Shown here in pieces: positions 12,650-25,294 of a stretch of 64,000 nt of DNA. The first letter of the stretch is position 1, and each line of letters opens with the position of its first letter. The stretch lies in the NCBI GenBank assembly GCA_946800325.1, contig OX326956.1:14177167-14241166 (forward strand), in the 5' to 3' direction. The translations under genes were made by a program, and so were the position numbers. This DNA comes from Luzula sylvatica. Taxonomy: Eukaryota; Streptophyta; Magnoliopsida; Poales; Juncaceae. The notes below the pieces were generated by a model. The model was not told the origin of the DNA and searched no databases. It was given only the letters and a program-made list of their open reading frames with translations.

Positions 12650-13804
12650 GGGGCCGTTTGGCAAGCGGAATTAGTATAGTGGAATTGGATTATAAGGTGG
12701 AGGAGTAAAAAGTTCTGGAATTAGTAATTCCACAGTTTGTTTGGATATCCGAATTATAAGATGTTGGAAAATATAATTCTTTGTTTGGTTTTTTAAAATT
12801 ATTTGGGATTTTGTTATTGAAAATATAAAAATTAGGTTTAATTAAATTTGATAAAAAAATAATAAGTATAGTTTTTAAATATATAGTAAATGTACTTTAT
12901 GTAATTATTATAATATTTATTTTAACCATGTAATAACATATAAATAATAATATAATATATTATATTAATTATATGAATATAATAATTATAATATAATTTG
13001 TTTATTATAAAATAGTTATTATAAATTATTGTATTAAGTATATGTTTATAAAGTAATAATAGTATTATTATATAATAATTTATGCATATCAATTTTAGCG
13101 GAACTCGGCATTCTAATTTTTTGATATAAAGTAATAATAGCATTATTATATAAAACAATATTATATGATGTGCATACAATATATTATGTTATTAATATAA
13201 AAATACTAAACATAATTTTATATTATTATAATTTTATATTTTATCCAATAATATATATTTAAATTCATATAATTATTTTATTATTTTAATAATATTAGCA
13301 ATTATATAATAATAATATAAAAATATTAAATGTACTTCTATGTTATTGTAATATTATATTTTATCTATTAATATATATTATAATTAAAATAATTATTTTG
13401 TTATAATATTAATTATATTGATTAATAATTAATTATATAATAAATAAAACAGATTATTATATTATTTAATTATATACATAATTTAATTATTATGTATATT
13501 AATTATTATATATTATTTATTATAATTATATATAATATTTTATTAATATATTTAATAACTATTATATAATTATTCTGTAATAATATAAATATAATTATTA
13601 TAATAATAAAATAAGATTATAACATATTTATAATAATATAAATATAATGAAATTATTAAAATAATAATAATAATATAATTATTATATAATATTACTATTA
13701 CTTTGATATTATCATAATATATTAATAATATTTATTATACAATATAATAATATTTATGTTATTATACACATAACATATTATTACAATATAATAAATATTA
13801 TTAC

Positions 13805-13849
<45 letters not shown>

Positions 13850-14161
13850 TTTATTAGTCATGTTACATATACGTCTTACACTAATTATAATCAACACTAA
13901 GTTACTAATTAAACTTTAAACATTTCATTAATTAACAATTCATGCATTAGGAAATAAAGACCATGTTAATTGAGGTGTTAAGGTTTGCCGGAATTTGTAG
14001 CTCCAAATTTTTTTGGAATTTGAGTTTGTGGATTTGAAAGGTTAAAAATAATTCCATCAAAATGTAATTCCACTATGGAATGATTGCCAAACATGAAATA
14101 CTATGTTTGCTGGAAAAAAATTTCCAATTCCACATCCATATTCCCCTCTCCAAACAGCCCC
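12650..14161 (+). mobile_element. Non-autonomous PIF/Harbinger (Tourist-like) element
   Basis: Starts GGGGCCGTTTGGCAAG and ends with the near-inverse CTCCAAACAGCCCC, flanked on both sides by TTA (12647-12649 and 14162-14164). A GGGGCYGTTTGG terminus with a 3-bp TTA/TAA target duplication is the known signature of Tourist-like PIF/Harbinger elements. No transposase is encoded. The centre (12840-13870) is almost pure A/T, with TAA and TATAAT runs, which explains the 1.5-kb size, large for a MITE. Confidence 0.8.
13805..13848 (+). repeat. (AAT)n microsatellite
   Basis: About 14 consecutive ATA/ATT-type trinucleotide units inside the AT-rich core of the PIF/Harbinger element. Confidence 0.9.
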
Positions 14162-14931
14162 TTATATCGGATAACCAGGTTTTTGATTAGTTATTTGGAA
14201 AATTTGCATAAATGGCCTGTACTACTAAATTTTTTAAAATTCTCTTGAACCTAAATTTATCACAGGTGCTAGATTTGCACAATTTATGTTTTAAAAAGTT
14301 TTGTGATATGTTATGATTGACTTAACATCGTCAGAATATGACATAAACTTAGCTAGGAATTAGCTCAAAGGTAAACTATATCGCATTTTTTCATTTCACT
14401 GTTATCTTGTCATAAACTTAATATTGCAAAAACTAAATGGATTTAAAAAAACTAGTTGTTTTCTTCAATAACATGTTTAATAGCACAATCATCAATTCCA
14501 TGATTTAGCACAATCATCAATTCCATGATTGATCAGGCTTGACTTTTTAGATTTCTTTTTTTAATGGGTAATTTAAAAGGTGGTTTGTTGTATTATGATT
14601 GATGAACTTACTCATTCAATTATTTGTTTTGTTAAATAGTGGTCATTATCATTAAGAAATATATAAATTTTAAGGAGAACTAGAGAACATGAGTTTATTG
14701 TTTTTATATTTATGATTTATGAAGTAGGATAGGCAAATATCAAACTAAATTACCATAACAAAATACAAATATATTCATTACAAATTAAGAAAGAAGAAAA
14801 CCGAAATAAAAAAGTAATTAAATGCGCAACTAATACTAGAAAGTAGAAACTAACTACCGTAAGAAGGGAGAAAACAATTAAAAATCATTGTTGTTTATTA
14901 CTCCAAATTTCCATGTGGAAATTTGCCCACA
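14162..14931. other. Gene-free spacer
   Basis: No gene seen. A local tandem duplication of CACAATCATCAATTCCATGA occurs near 14485-14530. Confidence 0.4.
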
Positions 14932-16783
14932 CCCTTATTTTGGATCAAATTTTGTGCAATTTTCTTGTACCACATCATCATTTTATTTTTAACATCATCA
15001 CTTTCTTTTTAACCATTGATTATGATATGTGGCAAAATTTAGACCATTGATTAATCATCGATTTTTTATAAACATTTTTTTTTGTAACCATTTAAGTGTC
15101 CCTTATTTTACACTATGTTTTAAGGATTTTTAGAAAGCAACATCATCATATATTAATGATGTGGACTACTTTTATTGGTTTGGTTCATGTTAGACTAAGT
15201 TTATTCAATTGTTTATCATTTCACATAAGTTTATATGATCAAATGTGAATGTAATGAAAGATGAAAAGTTAAAATATGAAATACTAATAACTAATCTTAT
15301 AACATATAACATATAATAGTATTATTTTTAGAATTTTAATTTTAAAAATTCATCAAATATATTCGTTTTAATTTTCTCTTTATTTTGACATCCATATTAA
15401 CATAGTTCATGCATATCATTTTCCATAATTTGAATTTGTAAAAATATTATGTAAAAAATACAATGTATAAAATGCATTTTTACAAAATACAATTTTAATT
15501 ATTTTATTTACATAATAGAATTTTAAATATTAATATTTATTTTTAGAAATTAAAACTATACAAATATCATATAAAATTAAGTTGATTATATTTGTGTTTT
15601 TAATCAAACAAATTTAATATTATTTTCTTTGAAAAATAATATTAATAAAAAAAGCTTATCCATCGAAAACAATTCTTAAATTTATAAACACTTACAAAAT
15701 TGTAATGCTATTTTTTAAAATATGAAATTAACAAAAATCTATGACATGAAATAATTTATATTTATGTTATGCTAAATTAACTTTTTATATTATTTATTAA
15801 ATTACTTTCACTATTAAGTTTGATATTATTTATAATTTTCATTACATTTTGAATCAATAATAAATTGTTAGTACTTGATAATTAATGATATGTTGCTACA
15901 TATGTTGCATGATTTATTATTTTTACATTTGATATTATATGGAATATTGTGATTATAGGGGTGTTCATTCGGTTGGTTCGGTTCAAACCGAACCGAATAA
16001 GCCCAAACTGATTTAAGCTGAACCAAATTAAATTCAAACCGAACCGAACCGTTTTAACTTTCGAACCGATTAAAAACCGAACCGAATAAACCCAATTCTT
16101 ATTCGGTTTATCCGGTTAAACCGAATAAGAAACATTATAATTTGAAAAAAAAATTAATTTATCAAAAAATTAAATTTTATTTATCCAAAAATATATCTAC
16201 ATATTATAGAATATAATTATATAATTTTATAGGATTATTATATCAATTTTTTTATAATTTAACATTACCATATTAAAAAAATTATGAAAAATGGGATGTT
16301 ATTTGGTCGGTTCGGTTTAAACAGTTTTCACAACATCGAAACCGAACCGAACTGAATAAACCGGACAATACCATTTTTTGAACCGAACCGAACCAAATAA
16401 ACCGAAAAACCGAACCGAGTAAACCGAATTCGACCGGTTCGGTTCGGTATCCGAATAAACCGAACCGTTTGAACACCCCTAATTGTGAACAACAATGATA
16501 TAATATTTGTCGTTATGTTTTTTTGTAAAATCATGTTATACCTCATATATTATTATTATATAATCACATTAATATAAGTGTTATTACTTGATTAAGAAAA
16601 TAATTTTTTTTTGTCATCATAATGTAAAATAATTGAAAAAAAAAATACATAATCATAGACAAATTAGTTCAAATAATTATATTATGAAATAATATTATCA
16701 ATATCATAATATTTATAAGTACTTTATTTTACAATGAAAAACATATTTAACATCCTCGCCACGTAGCGCGAGTATTCTCCTAG
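14932..16783 (+). mobile_element. Helitron family 1, copy 1 (non-autonomous)
   Basis: 5' end CCCTTATTTTGGAT aligns to the TCCTTATTTTGGAC start of the copy at 47845. The 3' end has a stem CTCGC/GCGAG (16755-16772), a 7-nt spacer TATTCTC and CTAG (16780-16783) followed by T. Hairpin + CTAG|T with insertion at AT is the Helitron signature. The body aligns along most of its length to 47845-50816 and partly to 37053-39055. No RepHel protein is encoded. A hAT-like MITE interrupts it at 15953-16481. Confidence 0.75.
15953..16481. mobile_element. hAT-like MITE with CGGTTCGGTT repeats
   Basis: Termini TAGGGGTGTTCA and TGAACACCCCTA are inverted. The flanks share ATTGTGA (15946-15952 and 16482-16488), a 7-8 bp target duplication. 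The interior is packed with CCGAACCGAATAAACC-type words in both orientations. The paralogous Helitron copies lack it: both 50520 and 38775 read straight through the insertion point. A truncated relative lies at 51748-51825. Confidence 0.75.
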
Positions 16784-16849
16784 TATGTATTATATTTGAT
16801 CGAACCAAGGAGCGGACAATGTAACATAATCGGATACACAAAAAATGAG

Positions 16850-18475
16850 TTTTTAGCTCGTGTTACACTTCAATTTTGATATTTTTTAGAATATAGGATA
16901 ATTCATTTTTTTCAAAGGCGTAAGACTTCATTTTTTATATTTTGATTTCTTTTTTTGACAAAATAGAAGTTTGTATGTACTTCAATTTTGACCTTTTTTG
17001 GAAAATAGAATAATTGATTTGTTTCGAAGGTGTTATACTTCATTTTTTGCATTTTTAATAAATTTAAAAAAAAAATAAAAATTTGTTTGTGTTTGTCTTT
17101 TATTACAGCCACGTACTAGAGTTGTCCATTAGTAAAGTAATGGAGAGGGTTCTTTTCTGCATGGCTCCAAAGGAAGAGGTTTGAACTGCCTGGCGTGGTT
17201 TTCTGTGGTCCGGATTACGTGACCGATCGTGTAACATCTTAATCCGGCGAGAGGACAGAGAGTGACAGTGCGGGTCACACATTCGGCAATTCACAAACAA
17301 TCGCGTGCACTATCCAGAGAGTGACAGCTCTTTAATCCCGTGCGGAAACAATTATGTGGTCTTCCGTGTGGTGAATATCAGACTAAGAGCTGACGGGTCT
17401 GTTGATTGTTCTCGCGTTTTTCTTCCGCCACAGGTCATCCCGCAGGTTATATTAGCTCTCTGATTTGTTGGCCTCGGTGAAATGAGTCAGTTTCGACCCA
17501 CTTGCGTACATTCGTGTAACGAGTCACATCCTTTGACCCGTTTGGAATAAAAGCTCGATTTCTCTCTCATGCCTTCATCAAATATCATCATATGATATAT
17601 CAAATCGATCGTCAAGACGAGGCGGGTCCATCTACAGTCATGGTTTTGTGAGATTCGGCACTTTTCACCTGAAATACAGAAAAACACATCTTAAAGTATT
17701 TTATCTCAATAAATTGGAATTATGAATATTTGATATACTTTAATCATATTTATGTGTTAAAATTCTATAATTTGTATACGTAAAAAACGATGAAAAATCC
17801 CCTTATCATTGGACTTCACATTTTGCCTTTTTAATAAATTTTTGAAATAATAGAAAATTGCGTGTGTTAGTTTTCTATTACGGAATATTTTGATGACAAC
17901 ATGAAAGTTGAGTATTTTGCTCGTGTTTCACTTCAATTTTGAATTTTTTTAGAAAATATGATAATCGATAATTTTTTAAGGTGCTAGACTTCACTTTTGG
18001 CCTATTTAAGAATTTTTTGAAAATTTTGAAGTTTGTGTGGGTACTTGTATTACAGAGTATTTTGAGGCACACATGAAAATTGAGTATTTTGCTCGTGTTT
18101 CACTTAAATTTTGATATTTCTTAGAAATAGGATAATTGATTTTTTCTGAAGGTGTTAGAGTTCATTTTTTTAATTTTTAAGAAATTTTAGAAAAAATAGA
18201 AATTCGTGTGTGTTAGTCTTCTTTTACGGAGTATTTTGAGAAAAACATGAAAATTTAATATTTTGCTCGTGTTTCACTTCAATTTTGACATTATTTAGAA
18301 AAATAGGATAATTGATTTTTATTGAAGGAGTTACACTTCAGTTTTTGCATTATTCAAGAAATTTTTAAAAAAAAGAAATTTGTTTGTGTTTGTCTCTTTT
18401 TACGAAGTATTTTGAGGAAAACATGAAAATAAAGTATTTTGCTCGTGTTAAACTTCAATTTTGACATTATATATA
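16850..18475 (+). repeat. Diverged satellite C relatives, interrupted
   Basis: 16850-17100 and 17760-18475 contain monomers of about 170-180 bp with TTTTGCTCGTGTTTCACTTC, GAAAATATGATAA and GTGTTAGTCTT words, a clearly diverged branch of the satellite at 6009 and 58076. About 650 bp of GC-richer unrelated DNA (17103-17755) separates the two halves. Confidence 0.65.
17103..17755 (-). other. GC-richer transposon or gene remnant, unidentified
   Basis: Exon-like composition but no long frame. Parts of it (TTTGACCCGTTTGGAATAAAA, and an ACCTGAAATA...TTAAAGTATTTT end) match 43920-44150 in the same orientation, so it is one of at least two dispersed copies. Inserted in the satellite. Function unknown; it may be the regulatory end of a large retroelement. 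Confidence 0.35.
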
Positions 18476-18721
18476 TATATATATAGGTTTCGCCAAAAAG
18501 AATCCAAAAAATTTTTATGCGGGCAAAATATACTAATGAAATTAGCTAAATATACCCTTCAGATTAGCAAAATATACTGACGAATCCAACATGTTAACAT
18601 GGCTAAAATTGAGAATAAATTAATATATTTCCGACAATATATTTTTCTAAATACAAGAATATATATTTCTAATATCAACAATATATTTTGCTTCTTGAAT
18701 TCTTTTTATGGATGTTTTTTA

Positions 18722-18724
<3 letters not shown>

Positions 18725-18814
<90 letters not shown>
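18725..18814 (+). repeat. Compound (TC)n(TA)n microsatellite
   Basis: About 23 TC units followed directly by about 22 TA units. The open frame across it (Ser-Leu then Tyr-Ile repeats) is an artefact. Confidence 0.95.
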
Positions 18815-18817
<3 letters not shown>

Positions 18818-19937
18818 AGTCTAAAAGGTTTTAGTTGTTACTGAAAAATGGTAAAAAAAACTAGTGAACGTGATTATACTGTTTCTTTTTTTATGAAGTA
18901 TAATTAGCAAATAACAAATCAAAATACCATAATTAAATCAAAATAAATTCATTACAAACTAAGAAATAAAAACATAAAATAAAATAAAACTAAACACACA
19001 ACTAATATTAAGAACTATCCGTCATAAAAAAAACAAGATAAACAATTAAACTTCATTGTGTTTACTTTATGAACGCAAACAATACATGAAACTCAAAGGA
19101 AATTGTTCTTATATGAATTATTCTTGAGTGTCAATGAGCGAGCAATCCGACATCATTGGATATTCAATCAAACATTGCTTTTTATGCATGGCATTAGTGA
19201 GGAAGTAACAATTCATTTACTTCCGCATTCTTTTAGGCAAACCGGGTAATATTGATCTTCGATTGGTCTCAGAAAGTCGAAATCATGAATTCATCCGAGA
19301 AGAAGAAACATACCACTTTGAACATGTTTACATACAATGTATTCTGAAGTTAGTTCCAAATTTGGAGTTGGAGTTATAGATACGTTTCCTGATTTTCTCT
19401 AATGTCTTCTTGTTTATTTTCTTGGGATTTGGAAACCGCATGTTGTTAAAGAAAAAAAAGAGACTACAGAAAGAAAATTAAACATAATTCTTTTACGAGG
19501 TGAATATAAATATAGAGAAATATGTAATGAGATGACATACATACGATACATATGAGCTAACAAAAATCATTGTATTGGTGTGATTCCTTCACGCAATAGA
19601 GGTAATTTGAAAATTAAAAATCAAATCATTGTTTGCTCATACAAATCATGGTATTCGTTAATTTTTAGCTCGATTCGATATAGAAGATTTAGTATTGCAT
19701 AATTTTTTGTAGCCAAACGTGTAACGAGGCACAATAATGGACAAATAAAAAAAATGTACTAAAAATATTTAAATAAATTAATATTAATATTTTCTTTAAT
19801 ATATAAATAAATTTATAGTACATTTCAATAGAATATTAATATCTAAGAAATTCATAATAATACTTATTTTAATATATATAAATAAATTCATAGTATAATG
19901 TGTATGCAATTCTAAAAAGGTATTTATGTCTTGAATA
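18815..19937. other. Gene-free spacer
   Basis: No gene, RNA or element ends recognised in this AT-rich stretch. Confidence 0.4.
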
Positions 19938-20620
19938 TGGGGATGTTAATGAGGTGGGGAATCCTCGTCCCTGTGGGGACCCGACCTGAATGGGACGGGG
20001 AATCCCCGATTACTTGCCCCACGGGGTGAGGATGGGGTGAGAAATTTGCTCCGGATGCAGGGCTGGGGTGGGTACGGGGATAGGTAGCCCCGCCCCACGG
20101 GTTACCCCGCCTCATTCCCCATGTGTTATGTCTGCCCATGGCCCGCATAGCCCCGAATATAAAATCATAAATATACTCATGATATTTCCAAATTATAAGT
20201 TGTCATTTAAAAATTCTAAATCTTAAGTTGGCCATTTAAATATTTATGAATTATAACTTACCCATTTGGAAGAGATATTTAATTGTCAATTTTCATTTTC
20301 TAGGATTTTAGTAGTATTTGTAATAAGTTTTCGTGATTTTTTGAATGGTTTAAAAATGATATTTGGTTGTTGTTTTTTTATGTTTCTTTTAATTGTAAGT
20401 TCTATGGTATTTTGAATTTGAGTTACTATTTTTAAGCATTAAATAATTTAAATGTTTTTATCTTTTTTATGAAAATTTGGCGGTGCATGGAGATCCCCAC
20501 GGGGACGGGGATCTCCCGGGATGGGGATGGGGTATAAAATTTGCCCGTTAATTAAATGGGGTTCGGGGCGGGTTTGGGGAGGACTTGTCCCGGCCCCGAC
20601 CCGTCCCATTGACATCCCTA
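19938..20620. mobile_element. hAT-like non-autonomous element (GGGGATG termini)
   Basis: Left end TGGGGATGTTAATG and right end CATTGACATCCCTA are inverted. CTTGAATA is repeated exactly on both sides (19930-19937 and 20621-20628), an 8-bp target duplication typical of hAT elements. Both ends are unusually rich in GGGGACGGGG-type words in an AT-rich neighbourhood, with an AT-rich core. No transposase. Confidence 0.8.
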
Positions 20621-22390
20621 CTTGAATACCCCATGAAATTGAGCAACCAAACTTCAATTTTAGAACGTGCAAAAACTATGATATTGGTTTTTTACGTTCC
20701 TTGAAGTGAATGAGATTTTTTTTTACGATCATAATAAGAAAATCGCACAAGAAATAAGAAAATCCAACAAAATAAAATTACAAAGACTCCGAAAATTTAT
20801 GTTTTTCGAGATATGAAATGAAATGATTGAACATATCGTATGACATAATATCTTGATCAAATCTTTTAAAAGGGGGGAAAGTAACACAACGAAGACAAAA
20901 ACTTTGTCGATCGAAATAATAAGATATTGCTGATTTAATTAATAAAAAGACATGTATATTAATTACAAGAGTGTATATTTATGATTAATATAGACGAGTT
21001 GCTTTGATTGCTCTAGTAGAATCATTACTTATATTGCTTTGGAAGTATCTTTATGTTAATATAAACATAATTGATTATTTTTGTGGCACACACGTGCATT
21101 GGTGGAATTGAAATCATGTTATTTTGAACTATGAATTCATTATATAAAATAACAACAATTATATGATTTGAATTAATTGTTTAGGTACAAAATATGTTTG
21201 TCACGACAATGACTAAATTGAGACCAACTAATGATCATAAATACCCCACAAATCTCATTAATACTTGTGAGTGGCATGTAATCGATAAACATTCTTTGAA
21301 AATATTAGATGTATAGTTGATGTATCTGTAGCACTGCATATCATATCAAGATGGGTTAAATAAAAATGTTTGAAATATATATTGAGTTGATTTATTCTCA
21401 AAATTTTTGATATGTTAAACATTTATTTATTTGAAATAAAAGTAAAAATGATATGTATAAACTTGAAGTTTAAATGTATATGTAAACTAGAAGTTTACAT
21501 TCAAAGAAGAAACAATGAAGTCCAATATGCATGTTGTGTATATTGTACTCCCAAATGATTATATGTTGTTTGAACAAATAAAATTGAAAAACATGTTTAA
21601 ATGGTGGTAAACATTTTAAACATTTGATTATAAATATACAAATCATTGAAGAAGAAAAAAATAAATGAATAAGATGGCCAAACACTAGTGAAACGGGTTA
21701 AGATATAATATACCATGAAAGTCCTGAAGAACTTCACAAGGTATACGCATGCCTACATTAAGGGTGGATTAAAACTGAAAAAATAAGAAATTATATGAAG
21801 TTCATCATCAAATTACATCTCGAAAAAGTAAATATGAAGTAGGAATTCGTAAACAAAGTATCCCATAAATTACAAATTCATGATTTGATGCATTTGTTGA
21901 TACATGAATTTTCATTATAAAATGCTTGTATTTGTAGTACAATATTATTGGATAATTTTGAGTTTGATATACGTCCGAAACGTGGTCGACCAATCGGTTC
22001 AAACAATAAAAATTTAAGGAATAAGATAGTAATTAGTTGTGCTGTGATATTTTAGAAGAAATTAAGCTAAGAACACAATTTTTTCTTAGTCACAAAATTG
22101 TCAGCCAAGAAATAAAGAATTCTTAGGGTTATGACTTTCGAGTTTTTTTTTATATATTGTATTTTTTCTTCAAGTTATGATTTGCATGTTGTCACTTTTA
22201 TATTACTCGTGTGTTTTGTAGTTTTTTTTTTTTTTTTTAGAAAAAGATCGGCTGATGCCTTCCTTGTGATTCTCAATAATGAGAAAAATGATAATTACAG
22301 AGGGTATAGTTTAATAATGAGAAAAATGATAATTCATATTTTTTCAAAATTTCAAATTTTTACAAAATATTAATAATTCTGAAATCTGGA
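20621..22390. other. Gene-free AT-rich intergenic DNA
   Basis: No gene or complete element found. A short direct repeat (TAATGAGAAAAATGATAATT) occurs twice near 22277 and 22315 just before the CACTA-derived block. Confidence 0.4.
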
Positions 22391-22661
22391 AATAATTATC
22401 AGCGGGGGTACCGCCGGTGATAACGGCCGACGTTGAAAATATAAGTACCGCCGGTGATAAAAGTACCGCCGACGATAAGCCTACCGCCGCTGAGACTTCT
22501 CGTCAGTGAAAATAAACTCACCGCCGGCGATACTTCCACCGCCACTGAATAAAATCGACGCTGAAAGTTTCAATACCACCGGTGATACATGTATACCGCC
22601 GGTGAATGTACCGCCCCTGAAAATGTTCAACCTGATTTGGTTATTTTCAGCGGCGGTAAGT

Positions 22662-23290
22662 GTAGGGTTACGCACACGTTTATCAAAGTGTGCAGCGGAA
22701 TTAGTTTCGCATGTGTAACCTAATTCTACCGGGATCACGCTCTAAAACCATCCAAAAAGGAAGAGTTGGAGAAATTACCTCGTACAAGTTAGTACGTGAT
22801 GTCTTCTTCTCCAAATCCGTGAACCTTCTCCAAAGAGTGCTCGTGCAATCCCTCTACTCGTGTGCACCTCGATTTCGTCCGATCGGAATCGCCAACGTCG
22901 TTCTAGTCGCATCTCCCTCTCAATCTCTCTAGATCTAATCTAAAATTCTGTGGAAAAAGGAGAGAGAAACGGCGGCTCAAAACCCAAAAACTCGAAATTA
23001 GCTAAGGTTAAAACGAAATAACACTGTGCGTCACGACGCACGATATGGTGCGTCATGACGCACCACGGTGTTTTGTCCACTAGGCTGTGGACTTAGCCAA
23101 ATTCAGGAAAAATAGCTTCGTGCGTCATGACGCACAATATGATGCGTCATGACGGTAGGATGCGTATTTTGTCCAGAAACTTTTGGACTTCATGCGTCAT
23201 GACGGACCATATGGTGCGTCATGACGGTAGCAGTTAAAAGTTGGTTTTGAACACGGTGCGTCATGACGCAAGTTATTGTGCGTCATGACA
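22662..23290 (-). repeat. LTR-like segment, minus orientation
   Basis: Read on the minus strand it is related to the solo LTR at 58880-59533: both share TAGAATTAGGTTAC, ATTCCGCTGCA and a terminal CC(C/T)TA end; here the final bases are TACA. The boundary on the right is uncertain. The palindrome cluster at 23027-23292 would fall in its upstream (U3) part. Confidence 0.5.
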
Positions 23291-23292
23291 GA
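23027..23292. promoter_or_regulatory. Cluster of TGCGTCATGACGCA palindromes
   Basis: Eight near-identical copies of GCGTCATGAC, four extending to the full 14-bp palindrome or nearly so, arranged as four pairs (about 23027-23065, 23122-23157, 23193-23230, 23256-23292). The two members of a pair are joined by a spacer like CRATATGR. TGACG is the known core of as-1-type sites bound by plant TGA bZIP factors. A TATAAATA box follows at about 23390. Inference: enhancer of an LTR promoter. Confidence 0.6.
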
Positions 23293-23889
23293 CTGTATTA
23301 AAACGTTGTTTTCTGGCAGTTTTGGTACACACGATTTGGTGAGTCCAAAAGGTGGCTATTGGATGTCCTTATCCTATCTAAGTATAAATAGGATGTTTTC
23401 TCTCTCTCTTGATAGTCAGATCATTATTCTATTCATTGAATCTTCAAGTGAAAGAGAGACACTTTTTGAGAGAAAAGAGAGAAACCGGAAAAGGGACTTT
23501 TTTCGGATATAGAGAATCAATCGAGATTAAGCAAGTACACCGATACATCGTCTAGGCAGGTGTATCCGTGTCCGACGTCTTCCGACTCAAGGTGGATACG
23601 TGTGGAGGGGCGACATCTGTGGCTCTCGGTGGTGTTCGAACCGAAGGATCGAAGAACGTGGACGAACGGTGAATTTAGCGTGGTATGGGACGCGCGTAAA
23701 GTCACCAACGTGACCGGAGGAATAGAAGGCGGCGATCAACCCTTCGTGTGCCATCAATTTGGCACTGGTATAGATCTATCCTTCTATTTGCATCGTACCT
23801 TCGAAGTCATGGCGTGATCTCGGGAATCGGAGAATCGGACCGGGCCTTCATTCCGCTGCGCGGGCCCGGAGTCGAGGATATTCTCCTGC
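23291..23889 (+). repeat. LTR-like segment, plus orientation
   Basis: A TATA box (AGTATAAATAGG, ~23388) and CT-rich leader are followed by GC-richer sequence with GTGATCTCGGGA and ATTCCGCTGC, which match the end of the LTR family seen at 59450-59510. It therefore faces away from the minus LTR-like segment to its left. Exact ends not determined. Confidence 0.4.
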
Positions 23890-24142
23890 AATAGTATCAG
23901 CGACGGTATTTTCACTTTCAGCGGTGGTAAGGCCCCGCCGGTGAAAGTGCTGTTTCTAGTAGTGATCATGGTAAAAAATAGCATAATAGAGGTTGTTAAC
24001 ACTTCTAATAAAATATATCTTTTATTCTAAAAGGATATCGAAAGATTAATCGGTATATGACATGAATGAATGAATGAATTTTTTTGTTCAGGTAGCTAAA
24101 AACATTGAAAATGTTAAATATATTGAGATCTCAAAGTCGTGT

Positions 24143-25039
24143 CACTACTAGAAAAATTGGAACCGAAATGAAACTATATCTATTGAGAAAATTGCATATG
24201 CACTTACGATTGATGATCAATAAAAATGAGGATCTATGATGAAATCAACTAAAAATGTGGACAAATATAATTATTGGCCATAATTGAAATTCACATAAGA
24301 AATTGTAGTTGATGGATCTGATGTCCGAAAAATACCTTATCATGATGCTGAAATTTTATTTGTACCTAAAATTAGTTTGGATGTCCATGAAGAACTCAAA
24401 ATGTATCATTCATAGATTTTAACAGATTATTTATATGCTCATTTAATTTTAGTATTCATGAAAATCGTTGAAGGATTTATAATGCTCGAAGCATATTATT
24501 TAATCTCTCGAGAGATATGTCTGAAGCATATTATTTAATCTCTCGAGAGATATGTCTGAAGCATATTATATTAAATAACAAATTTTTTTGTATGAATTGA
24601 ATTAATCCGAGCATGCATGACATAATCATTTTAATATTGAAGATATACAATATGTCCTAATCAATGATCAAATTTATAGATGCATATTTATCGCAAATAA
24701 TATGTATTGAATTTTATGATTATTAGAACTCCCGAAGAGCTTTAAAAGACATATTACGAAAATACCGAATTTGTTATGATACATATCAGTTATAAAATAT
24801 TTTGTATCCATGAGGTGGAGAAATAATATGTAGTGCACTATTTTGTCATTGGTCATGATTTTGTCCCACCGGATTTTTCTGACAAAGATTTTAATGATAC
24901 AACGTATGATGCATACTACACATAATAATATTGCACTCTCTTTTTTTCACTAAGATTTTTTTGTTTCATTGAATTTTACCTGGTAAGATTTTAATGAGAT
25001 AGGTTTTATGAGTACAATATGAATAAATTTAAGGGACGG
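24143..25039 (+). mobile_element. Decayed Ty1-copia 3' region
   Basis: The text around 24860-25035 (GTCCCACCGGATTTTTCT, CTAAGATTTTTTTG, AAGATTTTAATGAGATAGG) is the kind of non-coding tract found between pol and the 3' LTR of many plant Ty1-copia elements. It ends in a purine tract AAGGGACGG just before the LTR start at 25040. Upstream coding sequence is too decayed to assign. A 37-bp tandem duplication with TCTCGAGAGATATGTC lies at 24490-24565. Confidence 0.45.
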
Positions 25040-25294
25040 TGTTATAAATATGAATGTATTAATTATAACTTAATATGTTGTATGTATAATTATGTGTGAG
25101 TGTGAAAGATTGGATAATCATGGACATGTGTGACTATAAAAATGTATATATTGAAGCATTCACATTTCATGTTCTCTATATAAGTACGATTTATATTATA
25201 ATCATTTGTACACACAAATAATTGAATTTGTAATAAATATTTTTTTTTATATTTCTTGTGATATTTTATCTTCTAATTATAACAAATTATAACA
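25040..25294 (+). repeat. Copia-type LTR at left edge of duplicated unit 1
   Basis: Begins TGTTATAAATATGAATG directly after a purine tract and ends ATTATAACA; contains TCTATATAAG as a TATA box. A second copy lies at 32405-32672. Both flank the 3' side of a polyketide synthase gene by about 370 bp. Confidence 0.65.

Larger units (their letters stand above)
22391..23964 (-). mobile_element. CACTA element remnant with ACCGCCGGTGA subterminal repeats
   Basis: The right end, read on the minus strand, begins CACTACTAGAAACAGCAC, the classic CACTA (En/Spm) terminus. Behind it and again at 22391-22655 are many copies of ACCGCCGGTGA-like words in both orientations, as expected of CACTA subterminal repeats. 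No CACTA terminus is present at the left, so that side is truncated. No transposase. The interior is occupied by two LTR-like segments. Confidence 0.7.

Noticed and set aside
12922..13179. 85-codon frame in the Harbinger element
   Set aside because: Ile/Tyr/Leu-rich translation of almost pure A/T sequence, not a transposase.
22131..22373. 80-codon frame with a hydrophobic start
   Set aside because: AT-rich poly-Phe translation of a T run; no homologue recognised.
24143..24155. CACTACTAGAAAAATT as the start of a second CACTA element
   Set aside because: No subterminal repeats or partner end follow it; could be a chance match or an orphan tip.
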